Shown here piece by piece: positions 7,293 to 16,718 of a DNA stretch of 64,000 bases; position 1 is the stretch's first letter; each line of letters opens with the position of its first letter. The notes beneath the pieces were generated by a model. It was not told where the DNA came from, searched no databases, and was given only the letters and a program-made list of their open reading frames with translations. The DNA comes from Alphaproteobacteria bacterium (lineage in GTDB: Bacteria > Pseudomonadota > Alphaproteobacteria > SMXP01): the NCBI GenBank assembly GCA_028285305.1, contig JANQPV010000025.1, forward strand, positions 25,120 through 89,119. Direction: 5' to 3'. The position numbers and the translations under genes are program-made.

Positions 7293-9025
7293 TCGGCAAA
7301 CTCTTCGCGGTTGTTGGAGTGGAAGGCGCGGGCCGGCTGAGGGCAAACCTTCTGGGCCTGGTCGCAGAATCCGTTCTGATGGGGGTCGGCTTTGTCTTGA
7401 TGGTTCCTCTCTTGGGTGCATTGCTCACAAACGATGTGCCGGGCTCGGTGACATGGTTGGCCGCCACGGCCGGCTTGATGATCCTCTACTCGTTCGTGCG
7501 CTACCGGACTCAAATCGCGGGCTACCTGGCGGCGGTTGGCCTGGCCAACGGTCTTTATCGCACCCTTGGGGATCATATTGCAAAGCTGCCCATAGGCTGG
7601 TTTGAAGCCGAACGCGTCGGCCGCGTCGGTCGGTTGACCAGCCAAGGCGTGATCGATGTTATGGGTGTTCCGGCTCATCTGTTGAGGCCGGTCGTATCCG
7701 CTATCGTCACGCCTGTAACCGTCGTGGCTCTGATGTTCGTATTCGACTGGCGGCTCGCATTGGCTACGGTCTTGACAGCGCCCATTATCGCTTTCGTGTT
7801 TCGCTGGACGGGTGATTTGGTACAGTCTACGGATCACCGGGTCGATGCAGCGGCTTCCGAAGCCGCCGGGCGGGTTGTTGAATTTGCACAGGCGCAGGCG
7901 GTTTTGCGCGCCTTTGGACGTGCAAGCGAAGGCCACACGCAATTGTCGGACGCTCTGCAAGAGCAGCGGGATGCTGGGCGCCATCAAATCTTTCGCGTCT
8001 CCTCGGGGCTAACATCGTTTGTCTTGGTTTTGCAGCTCGCGTTCACAGTCATTCTGATCTTCGGGACCAATCTCGCTTTGGGCGGGGAGATCGACATTCC
8101 CGAGCTGTTAGCGCTCTTGGTGCTGACAGTGCGCTATGTGGAGCCTTTGATTGGGGCTGCAGATTTGGGTGGCGCGCTTCGGATCAGCCAGAACAGCCTA
8201 GCGCGCATGGATGCTCTGCTCGCCACGGCTCCTTTGGCAGAGCCTGCTACATCTAAAAGAGTGGTAAGTTCGGATATCGAATTTGAGAATGTAGGATTCT
8301 CCTATGGGGACACTCCCGTCCTGGAGGAGGTGAGCTTTACCGTCCCGGAGCGGACGATGACAGCGATTGTCGGCCCTTCAGGCTCAGGAAAAACCACAGT
8401 CCTCAGGTTGATTTCACGATTTTGGGATGTGGGTGCGGGCGCCGTTCGCGTTGGCGGTGTGAATGTGCGCGAGCAGAGCACTTTAGATCTGATGGCGCAA
8501 ATCTCTACTGTGTTCCAAGATGTCTATCTCTTTGACGCGACCATAGAGGAAAACATTCGCATCGGCCGACCTGACGCAACCGCAGATGAGGTCGAGCAAG
8601 CAGCGCAACTGGCGCGAGTTGACGAGATTGCAGATCGACTGCCCGGCGGCCTTCGAGCTCGCGTGGGGGAGGGCGGCGCCGCCCTTTCGGGAGGAGAGCG
8701 CCAAAGGGTCTCCATTGCCCGCGCTATTCTAAAAGATACCCCCATTGTCCTGCTTGATGAGGCGACCGCCGCGTTGGATCCTGTGAACGAAGCGGCGGTA
8801 CAAGACGGACTTCGTGAGCTGACGAAGGAAAAGACATTGGTCGTTGTTGCTCATCGACTGCAAACAGTGCAGTCAGCGGATCAAATCCTCTTTTTGGATG
8901 GAGGCAAAATCGTTGAGCGGGGAAGTCACGAGGAGTTACTTGCCGACAACGGCCGATATGCTGATTTCTGGAAAGAGCGGTCACGGGCGTCGGGCTGGCG
9001 ATTGGCGGGATCCGGAAATGACTGA
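7289..9025 (+). CDS. Fused ABC transporter (membrane domain + ATPase), YbtQ/IrtB-like partner
   Basis: This 578-residue partner of the preceding gene has a membrane domain (about 1-310). Its ATPase domain carries Walker A GPSGSGKTT near 360, signature LSGGERQRVSIARAI near 465 and Walker B IVLLDEATAALD near 486; the H-loop is VVVAHRL. The start codon lies inside the stop of the upstream gene (ATGA). The pair is most simply a heterodimeric siderophore or metallophore transporter under iron control. A drug or peptide exporter cannot be excluded from sequence. Confidence 0.8.
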   Translation: MIGKLFAVVGVEGAGRLRANLLGLVAESVLMGVGFVLMVPLLGALLTNDVPGSVTWLAATAGLMILYSFVRYRTQIAGYLAAVGLANGLYRTLGDHIAKLPIGWFEAERVGRVGRLTSQGVIDVMGVPAHLLRPVVSAIVTPVTVVALMFVFDWRLALATVLTAPIIAFVFRWTGDLVQSTDHRVDAAASEAAGRVVEFAQAQAVLRAFGRASEGHTQLSDALQEQRDAGRHQIFRVSSGLTSFVLVLQLAFTVILIFGTNLALGGEIDIPELLALLVLTVRYVEPLIGAADLGGALRISQNSLARMDALLATAPLAEPATSKRVVSSDIEFENVGFSYGDTPVLEEVSFTVPERTMTAIVGPSGSGKTTVLRLISRFWDVGAGAVRVGGVNVREQSTLDLMAQISTVFQDVYLFDATIEENIRIGRPDATADEVEQAAQLARVDEIADRLPGGLRARVGEGGAALSGGERQRVSIARAILKDTPIVLLDEATAALDPVNEAAVQDGLRELTKEKTLVVVAHRLQTVQSADQILFLDGGKIVERGSHEELLADNGRYADFWKERSRASGWRLAGSGND

Positions 9026-9128
9026 GTACGCACGGACCATAGGGGCGGCGCGTCCACAAACGAGGTATCGCTACCGAGTCGATCGGCGCTTTGGGCCGCC
9101 CTCTAGCCGCCGTAAGGGGGATCTTCAC

Positions 9129-9815
9129 ATGCGCAGCAGTCACATTCTCTGCAAAGTCCATGACCTTCCATCTGCCGTTCGAAAGTGGGAGGACCAAGGC
9201 TTCGTGGTCCAACTGGGTGACGCACCCGATAAAGCCATGAATGCCCTCGTTTGGTTCGAAGGTGGCCCCTTTATTGAGTTGATCGATGTAAGGCGCGCCC
9301 AGCCACCTTGGTTGTTTCGGATGCTGATGGGGTTGGTCTCGCCGGACGGTGTCGTCCGCCGCCTACAGAGGTGGCTAGACAGTCCGGAAGGCTGGTGTGA
9401 GTTCTCTCTGGAAACACATGACACAGATGTTGCGCCAGGTGTGAAAAAACTCCGTGCAAACGGGACAAAGATATTCGGACCAGTCCGAAACAAAAGAACG
9501 CCAGTAGACAGTGTAACGATCACCACCCAGACCGCATTCCCTCACGAAACGTCATTGCCCATACTGATGGGCGCCTATCGTCCAAATCCCAGACCGAAGC
9601 AAATTACGCACCCCAACGGTGTCACGTCTGTTGCTCATATAGCAGTGCGCACGCCCCAGGACACCCTCGGCACTTGGCACGAAATGCTGGATGTGAACGA
9701 TCCCTGGTTGGCGCTGGAGGTTGGAGAACCCGCCGTCAGATGCGTCAGTTTAAGCGGATTAAGCCAATCCATCCCACCTGAGCTCATCAACGGAGCTGTG
9801 GTTGAACCCGCTTAG
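9129..9815 (+). CDS. VOC-superfamily (glyoxalase-like) protein
   Basis: This 228-residue protein starts at the ATG at 9129, which has a strong AAGGGGG site eight bases upstream. The frame stays open to 8844, but that part lies inside the ABC gene. The N-terminus (SSHILCKVHDLPSAVRKWEDQGF...WFEGGPFIELIDV) is a glyoxalase/dioxygenase betaalphabeta module. A second, more degenerate module starts at TSVAHIAVRTPQDTL. Metal-ligand positions are not obvious enough to name a reaction. It follows the ABC pair after about 100 bases and could be co-transcribed. Confidence 0.7.
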   Translation: MRSSHILCKVHDLPSAVRKWEDQGFVVQLGDAPDKAMNALVWFEGGPFIELIDVRRAQPPWLFRMLMGLVSPDGVVRRLQRWLDSPEGWCEFSLETHDTDVAPGVKKLRANGTKIFGPVRNKRTPVDSVTITTQTAFPHETSLPILMGAYRPNPRPKQITHPNGVTSVAHIAVRTPQDTLGTWHEMLDVNDPWLALEVGEPAVRCVSLSGLSQSIPPELINGAVVEPA

Positions 9816-9860
9816 TGGATCATCCACTTACCACTAAATATTGTGACTAAGGAACACCAG

Positions 9861-11114
9861 ATGCTGAAGCGCAACGAGGAATTAACGAACTTGGTACAGA
9901 TGGTCTGCCCGGGGAATGGTGCGCTCGTTGACGAGCCGCTTTCACTCAAGTTCGAGGGGCTTGCGCCAAGTCAATTGGCTCGTGTTCAGATGACGGCTGT
10001 CGATAAATCTCGCCGTACTTGGCGGTCTTCCGCAGTCTATGATGTCGACGAAACTGGTTTTCTGGATATCGCCAAGAAACACTCCATAGATGGGTCTTAT
10101 CGAGGTGTAGATGATCAGGGTCTGATCTGGTCTATGCGAGCGGAAATGGGGGGAACAGATGGCCCGTTCGCCTTGTCTGTTGACGAAGGTATGGATCTCA
10201 TTGTTTCTTGCGTACAGGGAGGAGAGCTGGAGATAAAATACTCCATACAGAGACAAATTGTCAGCAAAAACGTTTCCGTCTCTGATTTTGACAAAGACGG
10301 GCTCGTTGGTCGTTTCTATGAGCCAAGTTCGCCAGCGCCCAATTGTATCCCGTTTGTCTATCTGGGGGGCTCCGACGGGGCGCTCAAAGCAGAATTCCCG
10401 GCATTGCTCGCGTCCCATGGGATTCCCGCGCTGGCATTGGCCTATTTTGGTCAAGGTGATCTGCCAAAGTTTTGTGCGGAACTGCCCGCCGAGTATTTTA
10501 CCAAAGCGATTGATGAGCTTACCAAGCGTACGGGCCACACCCAGGTGAATGTAGGCGGACTTTCAAAAGGGGGAGAGGCCGCTTTCCTGATCGCGAGTCT
10601 CGACACTCGGGTGCACGGACTAATTTCATGGTCCGGAAGTCCGGCGGCTTGGGAGGGGATCGGTCCGCAGGGCGCTGGACGTTCGTCGTGGACGGTCGGG
10701 GGAGAACCGTTGCCGTTCTTGTCTTTTGACCGAAGTGCGATCGAAATTGAAAGTCCTTTGCGACTGGCGCCAGGATACGCCGCAGTTATCAAGGGCGCCA
10801 GGAAAGCAATGTTCGATTTGAAGGCGCGCCCACTGAACGTTTTGATGATTGCCGGCGATGATGATGCCATGTGGCCGTCCGCCCAATTGCATCGGCTGGC
10901 GGAACGTTACCTCGCGCCTGGATCAACAGTGAAGAATTTGGTCTACCCTGGCGCCGGTCACGCGATCGGCGTCCCCGGTTTACCTACGACCACGATCGAA
11001 GTTGTCCATCCTGCCCTCAATCTTATGATCACAACGGGAGGTACCCCCGAGGCGAATGCAAAGGCGCGTGCCGAGTCTTGGGCAGAGGTGGTTCGATTTT
11101 CGAGTGGACCTTAG
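9861..11114 (+). CDS. Acyl-CoA thioesterase / BAAT-family alpha/beta hydrolase
   Basis: This 417-residue protein has the two-part layout of the acyl-CoA thioesterase/bile-acid-CoA:amino acid acyltransferase family. An N-terminal beta-sandwich (VDEPLSLKFEGLAPSQLARVQM, later DGLVGRFYEP) is followed by an alpha/beta hydrolase domain. The nucleophile elbow is GGLSKGGEAA (Ser near 231, not the Cys of acyltransferase members). The acid is in GDDDAMWPS near 332 and the His in GAGHAIG near 366. Ser as nucleophile favours thioesterase activity. I prefer the ATG at 9861 (AAGGA site) over a GTG 18 bases earlier. Confidence 0.75.
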   Translation: MLKRNEELTNLVQMVCPGNGALVDEPLSLKFEGLAPSQLARVQMTAVDKSRRTWRSSAVYDVDETGFLDIAKKHSIDGSYRGVDDQGLIWSMRAEMGGTDGPFALSVDEGMDLIVSCVQGGELEIKYSIQRQIVSKNVSVSDFDKDGLVGRFYEPSSPAPNCIPFVYLGGSDGALKAEFPALLASHGIPALALAYFGQGDLPKFCAELPAEYFTKAIDELTKRTGHTQVNVGGLSKGGEAAFLIASLDTRVHGLISWSGSPAAWEGIGPQGAGRSSWTVGGEPLPFLSFDRSAIEIESPLRLAPGYAAVIKGARKAMFDLKARPLNVLMIAGDDDAMWPSAQLHRLAERYLAPGSTVKNLVYPGAGHAIGVPGLPTTTIEVVHPALNLMITTGGTPEANAKARAESWAEVVRFSSGP

Positions 11115-11249
11115 ACTGCGAAAGTTTGTTCATAGCGTATTGTGGGGAAGGATCGCACAAACCAGCACAGCTTAGCACAAGCATCTTTCGACTGGAGACC
11201 AGGGGGATTGAACCGTTGTGCTGTGTTGGGCATTGGAATTGACCGTCGA

Positions 11250-11954
11250 CTACTCGTTTCGATCCGAGGGGCCGGCGCGCGTCGAACCGGTAAATGAGAC
11301 CATGTCCACCAAAGGGTGGCATGATAAGGCGGCGCCAGTTGTCGGTCCCTCGCCATTGACAAGGTTGAACACGCCGGCGGGAACGCCCGCGGCATCGAAT
11401 ATCTCCGCCCAAATATATCCAGAAAACGGAGCAACTTCGGACGGTTTCAAAACCATCGTACAGCCTGTTGCGAGGGCGGGCGCCACTTTGCAACCAATTT
11501 GGTTTGACGGCCAATTCCACGGTGTGATGAAGGCGCAGACGCCGACGGGCTCTTTCGCCAACATGGTCGTGCCTTGAAGCTCTTCAAAGTCGAACTCTTT
11601 CAGAATGTTTGCAGCATGCAGAAGATGCTCGCGGCCGACCCGTGCCTGAGCCGCTTGTGCGAGCCATACGGGGGCTCCCATTTCCTCAGATATCGCCTGC
11701 GCCATATCCTCAAATCGCTCTTCGTATTTGGCCGCAAGCTCATGGAGCAATTCAATTCTCTCTGAAGGGCTCGTCTGGGAGAATGAGCTAAATGCTTTGC
11801 TGGCTGCGCCGACGGCCGCATCTACGCCGGCCTGAGAAGCCAGACTGATCACGCCGCATTTTTCCTCAGTCGCCGGGTTAATAACATCAAGCCGCTCATT
11901 TTCGGCCGGTTTGACCCAACGACCGTTTATATAGAACTGTGTGTATTCACGCAC
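11250..11954 (-). pseudogene. Aldehyde dehydrogenase, truncated after the coenzyme-binding half
   Basis: The 234 residues match the N-terminal half of NAD(P)-dependent aldehyde dehydrogenases (TPWNWPSNQIGCKVAPAL, GCTMVLKPSEVAP, VSFTGSTRAG). They then run into PSDRNE and a stop. The general-base Glu region (ELGGK) and the catalytic Cys are missing, about half of the usual ~480 residues. The likely start is the GTG at 11954, five bases after GAGGAGG; a TTG lies 18 bases upstream. It follows the GPH transporter closely and was probably the second gene of that operon. No remainder of the gene is seen downstream. Confidence 0.8.
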
Positions 11955-11980
11955 TCGAACCTCCTCGGACAAAATTGGTA

Positions 11981-13672
11981 CTACAAGTAATCAGTTCCCT
12001 TTGCGGGGCGTTCCTGCTGGACGGAGGGAGCCGCGACATTTTGTTCGCTCTCTGACGAGCCCTGATCGTTCTGGATTTGAGACTCTTGTGCTGAAGTGGC
12101 ACTATCCACAGCGGGATTATGTGAAGATTCCAACAAGCTCGTATGCGTCTGGTCAGCGGTTGCTGCGCCGACGGGTTTTAGGGCCGGAGCAGCGGCAGTC
12201 GTCTTCGCGTCAAATGCAGGCACAGGTGTGATGTCGGGGCTGGCGCTTAGCCGTTGGAGGTTCGCTTCATGTTTCTCCCGATCGATTTTGTAGAAGCTGA
12301 GGAGAAGGATACCGAGCGCATAAACGGTGAGCATACAGGGGACATACAACGTGGCCAGATTGCGAATGATTTCGGGGTCCACGCTTTCGGGTCGCCTTCC
12401 CGCAGGGAAGCTCACGGCGGAAAGCATGAGACCGGCGGAAAGAGCGCCAAGTCCAGACACCGATTTCTTGGCAAAGGTCTGGGCAGCAAAAAAAAGGCCT
12501 TCTGATCGGCGTCCTGTTTTCGTCTCACTGTCTTCGACGATGTCGGCGATCATTGATGTCATTAAAATCTGTGCCGTGAATATTAGGGAAAAGTCGACGA
12601 GGACGAAGACGACCAAGGTATAGAAGAGTGCATCCGTGCCTGTTGCGGGAAACCAGCCGATAAGACTGAGAGCGATCGCCAGAGGTGAAGCAAAGAAGGC
12701 AATCGTCCCTATGATGATGGCGCCTCTCTTTTTCCCGATTTTTTCAGTCACATACGGCGCGAACTTAAACGCGATGCCGGCCGAGAAGAATGCTGCGACC
12801 GAAATGGCCCCTACTTGCCGCGGCGACAATTGCCAAAAAAAGTTGTTGATATGATGATTCAGATTGGATGCGATACCGGACGCCATCCCGAACATGAGTG
12901 ATGCCAGAAAGATGGCGATAAACGAGGGATTGGAAAAGCTCTCCAAGAGCTCAGACAAGGCTCGTTTAAAGTCAAACGAGCGATTGGCCGGTGGCTGTCG
13001 CAGCTTTGGAATATGTTTGTGTGTTCCCAGCGCGGAAACCATGATCGCCGCAAAGATAACGATCGCGGCGAGGGCGCCATATTGCGAGTACCCTTCGAGA
13101 TTGAAATAACCGTTGGGCTCATCATCGGTGGCGACGAGCAACTGCGTTAGCGTAAAAATGGATACGGCGAACGCGCCAACAGCGCCGAAAAGAACTCTGT
13201 AGCTTACAAAAGACGTCCGCTGATCATAGTCATCGGTGAGTTCAGCAACAAGAGAAAGCGATGGAATTTCGTATAGAGTGATCGATACTCGAATAAGGAT
13301 TGCGAGAAACAGGAGATAAGGAAAGAGATCCGCTCCACGCAGGTCTGCAGGCGGATTGAATAGTAAAAATACACCAATAGAGACAGGCAATGCCGACGCG
13401 TACATGAAAGGGTGACGCCGCCCCCACCGAGAACGCAAAGAGTCTGACCAATATCCGATGATGGGGTCCGAAACGGCGTCTACCATCAGCGCTATGAAGA
13501 TAGCTAGACTAGTGAGTGCGGGTGGAACACCCAAGACGGCGCCATAAAAGATGAGGATAAATCCGAAACCGTAGTCTTTGACCGTGTAGGCAATCGATCC
13601 CGACCCATAGGTGACTTTCGTGAGCTGATCGGTTGTGCTCGCGGTTTTTTCACCTTCTTCGGGTTTTGTCAT
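11981..13672 (-). CDS. MFS transporter of the GPH (MelB-like) cation symporter family
   Basis: This 563-residue polytopic protein has about twelve membrane segments. GPH hallmarks are DAVSDPIIGYWSDSLRSRWGRRHPFM in the first half and IADIVEDSETKTGRRSEGLFFA in the second. Members co-transport glycosides, sugars or, in catabolic clusters, various organic substrates. It carries an unusual ~90-residue soluble C-terminal tail rich in Ala, Ser, Pro and Gln (about 475-563) without a recognisable domain. It sits between a TonB receptor (132 bases upstream) and the broken aldehyde dehydrogenase, so it is probably the inner-membrane carrier paired with that receptor. Confidence 0.85.
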   Translation of the reverse strand: MTKPEEGEKTASTTDQLTKVTYGSGSIAYTVKDYGFGFILIFYGAVLGVPPALTSLAIFIALMVDAVSDPIIGYWSDSLRSRWGRRHPFMYASALPVSIGVFLLFNPPADLRGADLFPYLLFLAILIRVSITLYEIPSLSLVAELTDDYDQRTSFVSYRVLFGAVGAFAVSIFTLTQLLVATDDEPNGYFNLEGYSQYGALAAIVIFAAIMVSALGTHKHIPKLRQPPANRSFDFKRALSELLESFSNPSFIAIFLASLMFGMASGIASNLNHHINNFFWQLSPRQVGAISVAAFFSAGIAFKFAPYVTEKIGKKRGAIIIGTIAFFASPLAIALSLIGWFPATGTDALFYTLVVFVLVDFSLIFTAQILMTSMIADIVEDSETKTGRRSEGLFFAAQTFAKKSVSGLGALSAGLMLSAVSFPAGRRPESVDPEIIRNLATLYVPCMLTVYALGILLLSFYKIDREKHEANLQRLSASPDITPVPAFDAKTTAAAPALKPVGAATADQTHTSLLESSHNPAVDSATSAQESQIQNDQGSSESEQNVAAPSVQQERPAKGTDYL

Positions 13673-13749
13673 TTACTGTCTTTCCCAACCCAATTCATAG
13701 GGCAACATTTAGATCTTATCTGTATCTACAGCAACGAACCTCAGACAAA

Positions 13750-13773
13750 GGCCGGGGCATTATTGCCCCGGCC
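13750..13773 (-). terminator. Hairpin terminator behind the TonB receptor gene
   Basis: GGCCGGGGCA and TGCCCCGGCC form a perfect ten-base stem with a four-base loop just past the receptor stop codon. On the minus strand it is followed by TTTGTC, a short T-tract. It would separate the receptor from the downstream transporter, fully or partly. Confidence 0.6.
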
Positions 13774-13803
13774 GGCCTGCTCCAACTTTGCCCCAAAACG
13801 GTT

Positions 13804-16248
13804 CTAAAAGCGCCCGCGGGCGGTAAACCCAAATGTCCGCGGCTCCGTGAAACCTGCCACGATACTGCCGGGAAGCGCGGAGTTAAGAGGAACCGAAGCG
13901 TAGTCTTCATCAAAAATGTTCTTGCCCCAGAATGAGACATCAACACTTTCTTCCAGCACCGATGCGCCAATCCGCAGGTTGACCAATCCGAACCCACCGG
14001 TTGTCTTTCTCGGATCGTTTTCCGTGCCGTAGAACCTCTCAGAGGTATATGTCGTGTCGATCTGAGAGTACGCGACTAAGTTGCTAAAGAACTCTCGGTG
14101 AACGCGGGCGGATGCCGATACTGAGTTGTTGGGCGTTCCTTGCGCGTTCCGATCCGTGTTGTCACACCCCGTCGTCTGAGGCAGGTCTTGAATGCCGCAA
14201 GCCCCTCCCGGGAATTCATCATAATACGCATCAATGTATGCATAGGCGCCGAAGAGATCCAACCAGTCGGTTGGCGTGGCCTGGAAGTCCACTTCGAAGC
14301 CTCTCGATATGACGGAGGCGGCATTCTTGATCACGAAAGTATTGACCGTCGGATCGAATTGGTTGAGTTGCAAGTTATCAAATTTCGTCCGGAATAACGC
14401 CAAGTTTAGGCGAAGTCTGTTGTCGAACAAGTTTGATTTCATCCCAATTTCCCAAGATTTGGACTCTTCCTCTCGGAAAGTGACGGGGACGATTGTTTCC
14501 ACAGTTTCCGGGTCGAAAGTCCCTGTCGTGAGAAACTGATTGGATGCAATCAGCGCCGTGGTGGGGTCGAGCGCTAAACGATCAATGTTTGTGCCGCCCG
14601 CCTTGTATCCCAATCCATAGGACGCAAATGTCATGATGTCGTCCGTCCAAAAATAACTCAATTTTGCGGTTCCGGACCAGGAGTCATCCCCATATTTCAC
14701 GTCATCACGGGCGTCGCCTATTGGCGTTATGAATGCGGAACGGACGAACGCTGGGTAAGGGGCCGTCGACCCAAAGTCCGCATTGAGTTCTTTGGACTCT
14801 GAGTTAAATCGAACACCGAGCGTGCCAATCAAATTGTCCGTTATGTTCACATCGCCCTGACCGAAGATCGCCCAGCTGGACTGCTCTTGCCTGGAAAAAT
14901 CAAGAGATCCTGTACCGCCAGGATTTGCTGGCAAGGCGCAAAACGGAACCAATGACGGCGCCAAATTGGCTGCACACGATCCAACGCCTGCAGGAATACC
15001 GAACGCGGTTAGCCCGCCTAGTGTAACCAATTGGTCCAATGTCACATCGAAACCGCCGGTTTGGAATAAGAACGCGCTTTCCCCATTGAGGGTGCTCGAT
15101 ACATCCTCAAGTTCTTGCGTGTAGTAATACGCGCCGACAAGCCAATCCAACCTATCCGCCACACTGCCATCAAATCGTATTTCCTGACTGAATGACCATT
15201 GATTGTTTGACGCGGTGGAGGAGGCGATATCGACCGAAGAGAAATCAGCATCGACAAGTGTCGAAGTATCAAATTCCCTATACGCCGTAATAGAGGTGAA
15301 ATTCGCGGCGCCGAAGTCCCAGTTGAGCTCGCCCGAAACACCCCATTCTTCGACGACCGAAGACGGATCAATATTCACGGAATATTCGTCGTTATGAAAC
15401 CTTGTGGCGGGCAAGATATCGCCGCTGGCGAGTTGAGCTGTTTCAAATGCTGCTCCCGTCTCCACAAAGATACCGTTTGCACAGCACACTTCGTCGAGTT
15501 TGGCGTAGTCACCGATCAAGCGGAACGAAATGTTCTCCGTTGGTGTAAAGAGCGCTTGAATCTTTCCTTGATATCTATCTCTTTCATTGGCTTCGGTTCC
15601 GAGAAAGACATTGTCAACATATCCATCTCGTTTCGAAATGCTTCCCGATACCCGCGTCGCGAGTTTACCTTCGATTATTGGAACATTGATTGCGCCCTTG
15701 AAGTTGAGATGATCGAGATTGCCAGCCTGCAACTCCAACCAGCCTCCCAACTCATCGTCCGGCGCTTTGCTGATATATTGGATCGCCCCTGAAATTGTGT
15801 TGCGCCCGAACAAAGTACCTTGAGGGCCTTTAAGAACCTCAACACGCTCCAAATCGACAAGATCGCTGATTGCTGAAGATTGCCGAGATCGGTACACACC
15901 ATCAATGTAGATACCAACACCTGACTCAAAGGCGATCGAGCCGCCCGTTGTTCCCAATCCGCGAATAGCGATTGTTGTCGTAACATTACTGGCCGCCGTC
16001 ACAACACCCAATCCCGGGGTGAATTGCTGCAATTCCAGCAGGTCGTCTATGCCTGCATCATCGATAAAATCACCTGTAACTGCTGCGATCGTGATTGGCA
16101 CCTCTTGAACGCTCTGTTCACGTTTTTGCGCTGTTACAATGATCTCATCAATCTGTGCGAAGGCTGTTGAAGTCCCAGATACCGACATAAACAGAACCGC
16201 GGCACCCACTTTCCAATTCCGGGCGCTCTTTGTACCCCTCATAAGCAT
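13804..16248 (-). CDS. TonB-dependent outer-membrane receptor
   Basis: This 814-residue protein has a signal peptide (about 1-31, ending TAFA), a TonB-box-like DEIIVTAQKR (34-43) and a plug domain (VPITIAAVTGDFIDD..., IRGLGTTG, VEVLKGPQGTLFGRNTISGAIQYIS). A long beta-barrel follows, with C-terminal Phe (GFTARGRF). The start at 16248 has GGGAGG six bases upstream. The family imports siderophores, B12 or, in this plug subtype common in sphingomonads and relatives, organic catabolic substrates. No iron-box-like site is seen upstream, but several inverted repeats are, so substrate-responsive control is more likely. Confidence 0.92.
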   Translation of the reverse strand: MLMRGTKSARNWKVGAAVLFMSVSGTSTAFAQIDEIIVTAQKREQSVQEVPITIAAVTGDFIDDAGIDDLLELQQFTPGLGVVTAASNVTTTIAIRGLGTTGGSIAFESGVGIYIDGVYRSRQSSAISDLVDLERVEVLKGPQGTLFGRNTISGAIQYISKAPDDELGGWLELQAGNLDHLNFKGAINVPIIEGKLATRVSGSISKRDGYVDNVFLGTEANERDRYQGKIQALFTPTENISFRLIGDYAKLDEVCCANGIFVETGAAFETAQLASGDILPATRFHNDEYSVNIDPSSVVEEWGVSGELNWDFGAANFTSITAYREFDTSTLVDADFSSVDIASSTASNNQWSFSQEIRFDGSVADRLDWLVGAYYYTQELEDVSSTLNGESAFLFQTGGFDVTLDQLVTLGGLTAFGIPAGVGSCAANLAPSLVPFCALPANPGGTGSLDFSRQEQSSWAIFGQGDVNITDNLIGTLGVRFNSESKELNADFGSTAPYPAFVRSAFITPIGDARDDVKYGDDSWSGTAKLSYFWTDDIMTFASYGLGYKAGGTNIDRLALDPTTALIASNQFLTTGTFDPETVETIVPVTFREEESKSWEIGMKSNLFDNRLRLNLALFRTKFDNLQLNQFDPTVNTFVIKNAASVISRGFEVDFQATPTDWLDLFGAYAYIDAYYDEFPGGACGIQDLPQTTGCDNTDRNAQGTPNNSVSASARVHREFFSNLVAYSQIDTTYTSERFYGTENDPRKTTGGFGLVNLRIGASVLEESVDVSFWGKNIFDEDYASVPLNSALPGSIVAGFTEPRTFGFTARGRF

Positions 16249-16718
16249 TCTGTACCTCCCAATAGGCTGGCGCCTAGTAACTCAATTGGACGAACGCTCA
16301 TGGTAAGGAGCTAAGCCAGCTGGTCCTTAGAATGACCAGTTGTTTTCCGATTTCGCTGCACTTCAAATGCTAGAGTGCTGTCCTTGATTTGAGTTTTTCA
16401 TTTGGCGCTAACGTTCCTCCCGAAGCGCGCAGTAAGATCAAGCTTGTTAATTCTCTGCCCACGGTGCGGTGCAGCAGGACCTTCAGCTCACTAAACCTCA
16501 CTACATTGATGAGGTTAGCAACGGGATTTCCGTGAATCAACTAAAAACAAACTTGAATTCAAGTTCAATTATGAGATAGTTGCAAATATGAGCCATGTAA
16601 TTCTGTGCTGGAGGTTGCTTCGGTGCGGCCTGGACAATTGTGCCAAAATCAAGTTGGCCCTTGAAAGGGAGGCCAGCCCGTTACCCAATTCCGGATCGAG
16701 CTAAAGTGGGTACCGTGT
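16249..16718. other. 470-base divergent promoter region with several inverted repeats
   Basis: No gene is seen. Besides the palindrome at 16550-16565 it holds CTGGTC-N8-GACCAG (16320-16339) close to the receptor gene and AACCTCA-N9-TGAGGTT (16494-16516). All are dyads of the size bound by dimeric regulators. It separates the TonB receptor (minus) from an esterase gene (plus). Confidence 0.6.
16550..16565. promoter_or_regulatory. Palindromic operator copy 1 (AACTTGAATTCAAGTT)
   Basis: This perfect 16-base palindrome is repeated identically at 22189-22204. It lies between the TonB receptor and the esterase gene. The nearby TetR-family gene at 18046 is the most economical candidate for the binding protein; that link is inference. 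Confidence 0.6.

Noticed and set aside
7229..7987. 252-codon minus-strand frame opposite the ABC genes
   Set aside because: Antisense to two conserved ABC domains with no family of its own.
11191..11214. tRNA gene on the minus strand
   Set aside because: Only the T-loop and acceptor-like end are present; the T-stem does not pair and no D or anticodon arm precedes it.
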